Of a stretch of 64,000 nt of DNA, positions 54,648-64,000 are shown piece by piece. Made by a program: the position numbers and the translations under genes. Location of the stretch: assembly GCF_014529535.1 (NCBI RefSeq), contig NW_023503456.1, positions 1,810,133 to 1,874,132 on the forward strand, read 5' to 3'. The stretch comes from Bradysia coprophila (lineage: Eukaryota > Arthropoda > Insecta > Diptera > Sciaridae). The first letter of the stretch is position 1; the number at the start of each line of letters is the position of its first letter. Below the pieces are notes generated by a model that was given only the letters and a program-made list of their open reading frames with translations, was not told the DNA's origin and did not search any database.

Positions 54648-55329
54648 GGGAACGTCAAATTTTCTGAACTCTCTCGATTTTTTCGAAGACTTTCTTGACT
54701 TTCGCCCAGAGAAATGATAAGCGCGGCCCCTCACAGCTGGGATAGAACACGCCTGACTGTTTTTTTCATAGAACAGTTGAACTGTCAAACTTTTTTACAT
54801 TTGTATGTAAAATTTTGACAGTTTGGTTTTAATAACGATATATCTCGTTTTCGTTAACGACATTTATAGCTTGACTATGCGATTGACGTTCTGGTCGCAT
54901 CGTCTTCAAATTTTTTATAAAAAATCAGTCAGGCGTGTTCTATCCCAGCCATGAGGCGCCGTGCCTATCATTTCTCTGCTTTCGTCTCAACAAAATGCCA
55001 TTGTGTAGCGCATGATCTCAGGAGTCCGGCAAACTAATTGTTTTCTCAATCAGGCCAATATTTTCCGAGCGATAAGACTTTGATATCAATGTCTTGCAAA
55101 CATCCCATTTTCAAATGCTTATCGCTCGGCATATATTAACCGATTGCCCGATTAAGAAATCAATCGAATTAGTATACCGAACTCCTGAGATCATGCGCCA
55201 CACAATGTCATTTTGTTTAATTGTAATCCTTGCAGTCAGAATTTAATCATTTTTCGGCGAATCTATCAAACTTGCCCCTTCCGTTTGCGTTTTCGTTTTG
55301 ATTTTCTCTTCAGAAAATCTGACGTTGCC
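54648..55329. mobile_element. TA-flanked foldback, second copy, split by a hAT MITE
   Basis: It opens GGGAACGTCAAATTTTCTGA after TA and closes with the mirror before TA. The interior from 55000 matches 26085-26395. The hAT-type MITE at 54707-54978 has inserted into it. Confidence 0.75.
54707..54978. mobile_element. hAT-type MITE, 272 bp, longest member
   Basis: The ends CAGAGAAATGATA and TATCATTTCTCTG are flanked by CTTTCGCC / CTTTCGTC (7 of 8 bp). Inner arms share GGGATAGAACACGCCTGACT. CAGAGA ends with 8 bp duplications are the hobo/hAT pattern. Confidence 0.88.
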
Positions 55330-56199
55330 TAATGCATGAATGCTATGACCAAAAACCATAAATCATTACTCTCTCTCTAGCAAACAAACTTAGAATATTT
55401 AGGTGGTAAAGATGTGTAGAGTGTAAATAGAAACTTTAACACTTGCGCCTTCATTTTGGGGTGCAAATAGCTATTTTGGTAACTAGTTGTTTGTTTGTGA
55501 TCTCAGCACGACAACTGTATCACTAAAATTCAGTGTCCTTCTTGTCAGAATAATGTGGTATTTTGACTGTGTCATTGCGAAGTTTGTTTGCTAGAGGGAG
55601 TTTTGCATAAAAATGTTTTTCTTTCTTTGGACATTCTTTGATAGCTGGAGTGCAGTTTCCATTCCACTCAACAAACAGTATTCCTCCATGAGAAAGCCGT
55701 GAGTGAGCGAGCTGTCAATAAACAAAGCAAAAATTTAAAAAAATCAATTTTGTCTCTCACACTAAGTACCTTTTTGGGAAGAGGAAATTAAGCATAACTC
55801 TGAACTGATCTCCAATTTTTTTCAACGAGGAATGAAATTCCTGATGTTGAGTTCGAAGAGGCGCTGTTACCGAGGCTGTTACGGACTAGTGTGCAACTTA
55901 CGGCCAGAGCGAGGGTGAGGGTCTCAATTCCCACAAGTTGCATGCTTTATTCATGCGCTAATCTACTTGGTAAAAAGTCTGACAAAATAGAAAATTCCAA
56001 TGCGATCGAAGTGATAGCCTTAGTTGACACGAGTTTCATTTTTTTTGTTCAAGAGGTAAGCTAGTAATACACCCTTTATCAGCGCTTTTTAACAGACAAT
56101 AAGATCTAAGCATCGCTTATTTATGAAAAAGCAAGACATTTTTTAGGTCTTTTTCTTCTAGAAAAAATACCCTATTATGGCCGCTGTCTGTCTGTCTGT
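55330..56199. other. Intergenic with one MITE-like repeat
   Basis: The stretch 55655-55800 is the reverse of 14435-14560. The rest shows no feature apart from a short TGTCTG run at about 56184. Confidence 0.45.
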
Positions 56200-57010
56200 T
56201 TTGTCTGTTCCACAAATTTGGTAGTTTTGGTAGCTCTCAGTCGGTAGTTGGTATTTTTGGTAGCTAGTAGTTTTGGTAGCTGGATTGATATGCCAAATTA
56301 CAAAGCCACTATGAGCAAATCAACACCAGGCAAATAATAATTATCTGTTATCTGATAATCGATAGCTCACAGTTACCATTGCAATTCGAAAATTTGGTAG
56401 TGGCTGACTTGGTGGCTGACTACCAAGATTATTATTGACTACCAAGCGTAATTTTCGACAGAGATGTTTACTGTTGAAGAACTAAGTACCGACTGACGAA
56501 ATGATTCTACTTGCTCGCCTATTTATAGACAGAAAATTTGGTGGGCGGTAGTTTTGGTAGTTATGGTAGTTGCGAGCTGGATGAGGATACCAACACCAAG
56601 CAAATAATAATTGCTCACAGTTAACATTGCAATTCGAAACTTTGGTAGTTGGTAGCTAGCTACCAAGGCTATAATTGACTACCAAGCGTAATTTTTGGAA
56701 AAGAAATGTTTGCTATTTGAGAACTACACGACGACTGACTAAATTATTCTACATGCTCGCCTATTTAAAGCTTAATTTTTGGTAGTTGACTACCAAACTG
56801 GTAGTTGACTACCAAACTGGTAGTTGACTACCAAACTGGTAGTTGACTACCAAACTGGTAGTTGACTACCAAACTGGTAGTTGACGACCATGCTGATAGA
56901 GATGTGGAAGAGATGTTTACTGTTTGAGAGCTGCACACCGACTGATGCAATTATTTTGCCTATTTATAATTCGTTAATGTGGTAGATTACTACCAAATTG
57001 GTGAAAGTTG
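56200..57010. repeat. TGGTAGT/ACTACCA-rich region with tandem hairpins
   Basis: TGGTAGT and its complement ACTACCA recur throughout. At 56781-56889 six copies of a 19 bp unit stand head to tail, each containing GGTAGTTGACTACC, which is self-complementary, so every unit can form a six-base-pair hairpin. Confidence 0.85.
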
Positions 57011-57386
57011 GTGGAGATGTTTATTGTTCAACAGCTGGATATCGGCCGGTCTATTCTTGTATGATACTTTTGCGACAATTGCAAAAATCTATTGAGAAAA
57101 TCCGTCAGTCAAGGGACCTGACCCACCCAACAGATGGGAACTAGTACTAAAGCCCAACAAATGTTCCGAATTAAAATGTTTGCGCATGGCTGAAGTGGAA
57201 GTGTGATTCTCGTTTAATGATTTTTTAATTCAATAAATTGCACGCTAATTACACTCTGATCAAAAATCCGCACAATTTTAAGTACACCACACTCATATCG
57301 ACGATTGTTCTGATTGTTCTGCATGATAAATCATATCCGAAAGGAGCCCAATTGGTAAATTGAATTTTTTCACAAAAAAAAGAAAT

Positions 57387-58665
57387 TCAAAATTTACACT
57401 TGGATGAAACCGGTATCTTTTTGCGCATGAATGGAAACTGGTGCGGATTGAGTCCTTGCTCCAAATCAATGGAACGTTCATCCACGTAGAACGTATCGAT
57501 TAAATCCATTTCTGCATCGGTCAGTTCAAAATCAAAAATGTCAATGTACTGACCCATTCGGCTTGGAGTTATTGACTTCGGAACGGGTATCGTTCCCATC
57601 TGAAACTGTAACCAACAGAAAAATGTTTTTTTTGTTGTTACCCAAGGCACATCGATATTCACGCCGTAAGTGCGCCTTTCATTTCAAAACATACCGCATT
57701 GCGGCTCATTTTTAGACATTTATCCGACTGTCAGTTGAAAATATTTAAATTTTTGGCGCAACTATGGCGTGAATTCCCAAAATCCGAATTACCAAATATC
57801 GTAGAATCAGTTGCGACGACGTTTTCCCGTATTTCCGGCAAATGTCCAGCACTCCACTGTGATTGTTGTAGCTCTCAGCGAATTCCCGAAAATCGGGTCG
57901 ATTTAACGGACAGTAAGCCGACACCAAAATGTTCTGATCGTTGCAGTATTTGATGAGCTTCTTTTGATGCAGTCCCGGACAGCATTCGATGTGCACGATT
58001 TTCGGCATAATGGTTGCTTCGTCCAGTATTCGTTGGAGTTGAACCTGTGTGCAGTTGGCCACTCCAATGCTTTTCGCTAGACCGATTTCCACCAATGATT
58101 CCAACGATTTCCAGGCTTTCACGTAATCAGTGTCTCTGACAATGGATGGAACAATTGAGTAAGCAAAGGGAAGATGATTCAGTCGTAGCATGTTACCTCA
58201 TCTGATTTTTCGGCTCCGAATATAAAGGGAAAAATATTTCCTCGCCTTTGTAGACACACCGCGACGGAATGTGCAGCAAATACACATCGAAATAATTCAA
58301 TTTCAATTTTTCCAAAGATTCACGGCACGACTTCTCTATCGTTGCACAGTCGTCATACACGCACCAGAATTTGTTTGCCACCAGAATATCGTCTCGTTGG
58401 ATGACATTTTCGTCCAGTTTTTGAGCGATCGCTAGCCCAATTTCACTTTCGTTGAAGTACAGTTTTGATGTGTCGAAGTAGCGATAACCCAGATCGATTG
58501 CAACTTTTACAGCTGTTTCAGCTTGACCGTAGCTTTCCTTATCAACGGAAATTGCGTCTTTTCATCAAATTTGTTTCTCTTCGTTATCAAAATCAAATCC
58601 AATTGCCTTACTTGAACTGTCGACGCTGTTCCGAATCCAATGTTTGGTATTTGTAGATCGTTCAT
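57387..58665 (-). CDS. Aldo-keto reductase
   Basis: Four exons (58612-58665, 58197-58537, 57793-58135, 57387-57605) give 318 residues in frame, the standard size of the family. These cytosolic NADPH enzymes reduce aldehydes and ketones on a TIM barrel. The start MNDLQIPNIGFGTAS is typical. The catalytic tetrad is present at the usual spacing: Asp40 and Tyr45 in FDTSKLY, Lys74 in ANKFW, and His107 in YLLHIP. GLAKSIGVANC and the cofactor motif IPVPKS near residue 255 are also present. The second exon begins at ESYGQAE after a 74 bp intron; this acceptor was chosen because it restores frame and length. The substrate is unknown. Confidence 0.9.
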
Positions 58666-59487
58666 TGCTCAATTTTAAATTGATTTTACAAAACTAGTCG
58701 CCAATGTTTCTACTGTGTATTGCAGCTCGTGTTAGATCAATTAGAATCTTTTTTACATTCACCAGCTTAAAAACATTCAACAACATCTGGCGGTGTGGTG
58801 TCTTTTCTACAATACACTCGCGTTCGTTTTACGAATAGAAAAGCCACACAGATAACGAATACATGATATGAACATTGGGCCGTAGTCTTATGCAATTTGA
58901 AAAGTTAGAGCTTCGGTTGTGATTTGATTCGTTTGTTTAGAGACCTCACTTCCGAACCACGCCTTGAAGTATGCAAATACTCTCTGACAGGGCATATGTG
59001 CAAAATTTCGTTAGATTTCGTTAAATTTTGCCAAGTTTTGGTAAGATTCTCAAATTTCGTTAAATTAAGATTTGGTTAAATTTCGTTAAATTTGACAAAT
59101 TACTCTAAATATCGTTAAATTTCACAAAATCTGGAAGAAGTTCGTTAAATTTCACAAATTTCGGTAAAATCTGTTAACTTTCGTTAAGTTAGGATTTCGT
59201 TAAATTTCACAATATTTCGTCTATTTTCACAAATTTCGCTACATTTCAAAAGTGCTTAATTGATGTCTCGCCTACCTAAATGTATGCCTGACTTAAGGAA
59301 CTAAAAACTCGTTACCCAAAGTGACGATTTTGACATATTTTATATGAAGGAAGTGTCAAAATTCTCACCAGTGAAATTTAACGAAAAGTTCCTGAACGCG
59401 CTCTAATGATATAAAGACATCAAAACAGCGTCACGTCACTTGTGAACGGCTCCTAAATACAAGCGAAAGGCAACAGTCATTAACGTT
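58666..59487. repeat. Upstream flank of the reductase gene with a CGTTAAATTT-type array
   Basis: From about 59008 to 59235 there are irregular repeats of 'atttcgttaaatttcacaaa'. The promoter of the reductase should lie between 58666 and 59000; no motif is evident. Confidence 0.55.
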
Positions 59488-60059
59488 TTGTCTTGGAACA
59501 TCACGAAAGCAAGACCCGCCAATTATCTCAAATTCGTTAAATTCCCATTTTGCGACAAAACTCCGAGCCATTTTACTCAAATCATATTCCAAACTTTGCA
59601 TGCATTAAATATACACACAGAGACGTATCAAATAATAGGAGGATATTCACACATACCGTTCGCTTGCACATCCAAATTGAATGCCATTGATGAACGTGCG
59701 ATAAATTTTACATCCAAAAATAAATGCATGGAAACTCGGTAATTGAGAGTGTTATGATGGTGTGTGGCGCAGAAATTTTTATTGGTTAAAATTTCAATTT
59801 CTTTGGAGTTGTAATAACAAAGTGTGTATAACGCACGCAGTTTTATGCCATGCGTCACATACGTAATGGCTTCATTACGGTTGTGCGGCGATATTGAAAA
59901 ACGATTACAGAAAGATGTTCATTTCCTCCGTGGGGAAAACCAATAGAACCATTGGGACAGGTTAATCCAATGTTGGGAATTCTTGGAAGCAATTTGCAGA
60001 TGATAGTACCCTTCTTGGTACTTTATGGATGGCGTCAAGCTTTTGTTTTATAAGTTGAA
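59488..60059. other. Intergenic, nothing recognised
   Basis: Short ORFs on both strands lack recognisable content. Confidence 0.4.
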
Positions 60060-60128
60060 CAGAGAGATGCTAAGGTAACGGCTGGGACGTCGAAACGGCG
60101 TCCCAGCCGTCATATTAGCATCTCTCTT
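60060..60128. mobile_element. hAT-type MITE with CAGAGAGATGCTAA end
   Basis: This 69 bp hairpin has stem GGCTGGGACG and a near 8 bp duplication AAGTTGAA / AAATTGAA. It is a sister family to the CAGAGAAATGATA elements. Confidence 0.75.
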
Positions 60129-60963
60129 AAATTGAATTGAGAGACGCCAGTGCCTCTGTCTCATACATCTGTCTTTTTGGATTCTAAGTGTGAAAAAGTC
60201 TCATGTTTTGAGGAACAAATTACTTTTGAGGACAATGGTCTACAATAGCTATAAGCTTTTCAAGGACGATCAACGAAACACTTTCGAAACATACCGTGGA
60301 ACATTGATAAACAAGAATAAAAACCTCAAACACTCGGTCATGGTTCAATTTGGAATTATTCGGATTTGTTGTCACAAATTCTTGGATAATGGTTTTCTAC
60401 TTCCGTTCAAGTTCGTTCCTTTCTTCCGATAATACCATACCGTACTTCACAAAAAAGCCACACTTCTTTACACACCTTCGCCATAAAATGATAAATCTTT
60501 TACTTCTATTTTTTCCATGTTAGGCGATGTACATTAGGGCGATTTTTAAATACTGAATTTTAGTTTACTTTTGATGATATCTTTGTTAGAATTCTGTGTT
60601 CTGAGGCGAATATCAGTACAAATGAAACACGTCCTTTATACAAAGATGATGTAATTTGAGTAAAAAGACACAGAGTCAAATCAACAATGCATACTTAGAT
60701 GACTGGATAAGTTGAATTTCCAACAATCTTTCCATCAGAATCCTTTTTGAAAAATGTACGACCGCAAATCCGACCACGAATGTGGTAGCTTTCAACAGAA
60801 AATACATTTGGTTGCAGCAGTATGACAAGTTCTGAGAAAACTGGGCCGTTTATGAAAATTTCGTTAAGCTTAAGTTTCGTTAAGTTTAAATCGGGCAATA
60901 CAATCGAGGTAAAGGAGATCAATTTCATTGGAATGTGACGTCATATTTCACAAAAAAGAAAAC
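60129..60963. other. Intergenic, nothing secure
   Basis: A 77-codon minus ORF (60695-60928) ends GRTFFKKDSDGKIVGNSTYP. I do not recognise it and see no flanking exons. Confidence 0.35.
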
Positions 60964-61215
60964 TTAAGAACGCTCACCCCTTGGCAAAATTCTAGCCTAC
61001 ATTTGTGCGCAAAAATATTCGTTTTTTGATGATTTCTCTGAACGAAAATCTTTTTTTGAGAAAGTAAAACCATTAAAGCATGGAAGAATACTTTTAAAGC
61101 AAAAATTGGTTTTTACATAAGTCATAAAGGATTTTCGTTCAGAGAAATCATCAAAAAACGAATATTTTTGCGCACAAATGTAGGCTAGAATTTTGCCAAG
61201 GGGTGAGCGCTCTTA
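60964..61215. repeat. Foldback of 252 bp with 87 bp near-perfect arms
   Basis: The arms 60964-61050 and 61129-61215 share 'ctcaccccttggcaaaattc' and 'gatgatttctctgaacgaaa' in mirror orientation. Confidence 0.85.
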
Positions 61216-61635
61216 CGTCACATTACATTCTACCGTGTTATGCCAAAACACCGCATCGCATAGCCTGTGTGCTTTAAAGAGCTTTCGTAAGGTTTGAGCC
61301 TCTTTTGGATGACATTGAAATAGTGGAACATTTCAGTGGAATACAATAGAAGCTTCTAGCTATCGAAATAGTATATTTCATGATACCACAATACTCACAA
61401 GATGTGTACGTACGCGCGTGCGAATGATATTTTACTGTTATAGCTGAGAGTGTGTTGGTGCATGCAATGCAACAAGTACTTTGCCATGCCTAGAGATAGG
61501 AAAGTCACACCTTTTTACGACAGATGTTTCTGAAGGTTTTCCGAACACCGGTTAATTAAACTACTTTACGGAATGATATGTTTTAAAGGAAGCCTATGAT
61601 ACGATACAACATCAATACACTCTCAGCATATACAT

Positions 61636-62838
61636 TAAACTACTTAAGGTCAGGTTAAGGCGTTATACATGACCTTAAGGCTATGTATAAAGCCTTAACC
61701 TGACCTTAAGGCCATGTATAACGCCTTAACCTGACCTTAAAACCATGTATAACGCCTTAACCTGGTCAGGTCAGGTTAAGGCGTTATACATGGTTTTAAG
61801 GTCAGGTTAAGGCGTTATACATGGCCTTAAGGTCAGGTTAAGGCGTTATACATGGTTTTAGGGTCAGGTTAAGACGTTATACATGGTTTTAAGGTCAGGT
61901 TAAGGCGTTATACATGGCTTTAAGGTCAGGTTAAGGCGTTATACATGGCCTTAAGGTCAGGTTAAGGCGTTATATATGACTTTAGGGTCAGGTTAAGGCG
62001 TTATACATGGTTTTAAGGTCAGGTTAAGGCGTTATACATGGTTTTAAGGTCAGGTTAAGGCGTTATACATGGCTTTAAGGTCAGGTTAAGGCGTTATACA
62101 TGGCTTTAAGGTCAGGTTAAGGCGTTATACATGGCCTTAAGGTCAGGTTAAGGCGTTATACATGGCCTTAAGGTCAGGTTAAGGCGTTATACATGGCCTT
62201 AAGGTCAGGTTAAGGCGTTATACATGGCCTTAAGGTCAGGTTAAGGCGTTATACATGGCCTTAAGGTCAGGTTAAGTCGTTATATATGGCTTTAGGGTCA
62301 GGTTAAGGCGTTATACATGGTTTTAAGGTCAGGTTAAGGCGTTATACATGGCTTTAAGGTCAGGTTAAGGCGTTATACATGGCCTTAAGGTCAGGTTAAG
62401 GCGTTATACATGGCCTTAAGGTCAGGTTAAGGCGTTATACATGGCCTTAAGGTCAGGTTAAGGCGTTATACATGGCCTTAAGGTCAGGTTAAGGCGTTAT
62501 ACATGGCCTTAAGGTCAGGTTAAGTCGTTATATATGGCTTTAGGGTCAGGTTAAGGCGTTATACATGGTTTTAAGGTCAGGTTAAGGCGTTATACATGGT
62601 TTTAGGGTCAGGTTAAGGCGTTATACATGGTTTTAAGGTCAGGTTAAGGCGTTATACATGGCTTTAAGGTCAGGTTAAGGCGTTATACATGGCCTTAAGG
62701 TCAAGTTAAGGCGTTATACATGGTTTTAAGGTCAGGTTAAGGCGTTATACATGGCCTTAAGGTCAGATTAAGGCGTTATACATGGCCTTAAGGTCAGGTT
62801 AAGGCGTTATACATGGCCTTAAGGCTAGCTTAAGGCGT
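61636..62838 (+). repeat. 31 bp satellite array, about 38 monomers, with inverted block
   Basis: The monomer is TTAAGGTCAGGTTAAGGCGT followed by TATACATGG(C/T)(C/T). One forward unit (about 61640-61672) is followed by about three inverted units (61676-61765), then about 34 forward units to 62838. A variant unit, TATATATG.CTTTAGGG, recurs at 61971, 62281 and 62529, spacings of 310 and 248 bp, or ten and eight monomers. Confidence 0.9.
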
Positions 62839-64000
62839 AATATTCAAATGCAATACGATGTTTTATAGTTTAATTTTGCACCATTGGACTCACTCGCGTA
62901 TTGAAACTCTTAGTCTAAATCCAGACAGACGAACTTTTTAGGTTAATCAGTTCTGCACGACTGCAGACTTGCGAAAATGTATCAAGCTTTTTTTCGGCTA
63001 TTCCATGACATCATGACACAATTTTTTGTTTTTGTTTTACAATAAAATGTATTAGAAATACAAAATCATTTACATACTGAAATAATCTAACTGGTTTTCG
63101 TTGAGTCGGTTTTTTTTATTCAGTTAAATAATTCAATATCAACTGTGTCTGTTGTGTCGCATAGAGTTCAATACTCGTTGCAAACGCACAAAATAAAATG
63201 ATTTTTAAAAATTAGTCAAAATTGCCGTTGTATTGGTATACAAGTATGTTTTATACGTGATAAGTAGACATAACTCGTATGTTGCATAACATAAATTGTG
63301 TTTTTTTTTTGTTTATGTCAAGGTTATCTGGCTTCTTGTATACTATATGTAAAAGTTGTAACTACCGGAGTAAATAAAGCATAAGACTATTACAGCTGAA
63401 AAACATCAAAAAATATAAATCTGAGACCTAAACTTATATGATTTACATGGACAAAAAGTGCTGCATGCGCTGTTAACATCAATAACATTGATAATTTATG
63501 CTAATAACATGTGACTGGTATATTAATGCTAGATGTCGTAACAATTCAATAAATTCACACATCTCCGGTTTTTGACTTTGACGAAATTCGATGGATTTTT
63601 CGCTGATTTTATTTAGGCTTAGTCGCCATCAGTGAACCAGAAACCTTTTCAGTTTTTTGGGAAAACCGTGTGCTCTTAAGTTATTTTGATCTGCTGATGT
63701 TTATTTCGTCAATGTGAACGTGACGCACAGCATTTATTTCGTTTTTCTTCTTCTTTTTGATCATGTTGCGTCACTCATTTTGCCAATATGTTTTATTACT
63801 TAAAGGAAATTGGCTGTGTGGTTTTTAATAACTCTATTATTGTGTGCAGACATAATTTGAACGTCTTTCACTTCTTGCGTCGTCGCACATTATTATGTCA
63901 TTATAGTATTATGAGACATTTTCTGAAGACAAAATGATGATAACATCCATCTATTTCTGCTAAGTAAGACCTAATGGAGTGTGATTAGTCTGGACAAATA
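62839..64000. other. Intergenic, nothing recognised
   Basis: AT-rich DNA with no ORF, palindrome or repeat match noticed. Confidence 0.4.

Noticed and set aside
60695-60928. 77-codon minus ORF ending GNSTYPVI
   Set aside because: It has no recognised domain, splice partner or repeat match; it is kept only as a note.
61636-62838. CRISPR array
   Set aside because: The units are head-to-tail without unique spacers, and the genome is eukaryotic.

Overview
The window looks like nuclear DNA of a fly (Diptera), probably a lower dipteran such as a fungus gnat or gall midge. This rests on spliced genes with many 55-75 bp introns, insect-type proteins, an AT-rich background and an extreme density of palindromic (foldback/MITE) elements. 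The exact species cannot be read from the sequence.

Seven host genes are supported by complete exon chains whose summed lengths are in frame. They are: a DXO/Rai1-family protein with a degenerate active site (minus, 11213-13861); the queuine tRNA-ribosyltransferase accessory subunit QTRT2 (plus, 15974-17812); an SLC35C2-like nucleotide-sugar-type transporter (minus, 29763-36165, with a 4.9 kb first intron full of repeats); an isopenicillin-N-synthase-like 2OG-Fe(II) oxygenase (minus, 38647-40172); the INO80 complex subunit C (plus, 42630-43063); a cysteine-sulfinate/aspartate decarboxylase of the PLP group II family (minus, 43190-49368); and an aldo-keto reductase (minus, 57387-58665). They do not form one pathway; they are ordinary housekeeping or metabolic genes set in repeat-rich DNA.

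The left 10 kb is a nest of mobile DNA. A jockey-type LINE fragment abuts a dispersed repeat (here family K). That repeat is split by a near-perfect foldback with 681 bp arms, and the right arm of the foldback is split by a complete, recent Ty3/gypsy retrotransposon (1346-8149, minus; identical 179 bp LTRs; 4 bp target duplication GTCG). A second, older and 3'-truncated member of the same lineage lies at 19652-24378 (plus). Both retrotransposons carry, before gag, a small ORF with an N-myristoylation consensus, one membrane span and a basic tail. This is the most unusual coding feature in the window.

The intergenic and intronic DNA (17.8-29.7, 31-36, 40-42.6, 44-49, 49.5-57 and 58.7-64 kb) is mostly foldback elements, MITEs with hAT-type 8 bp or TA target duplications, LINE 3' ends with intact target duplications, and tandem repeats. 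The tandem repeats include a 31 bp satellite array near 61.6-62.8 kb with an internal inversion and an 8- to 10-monomer super-period.
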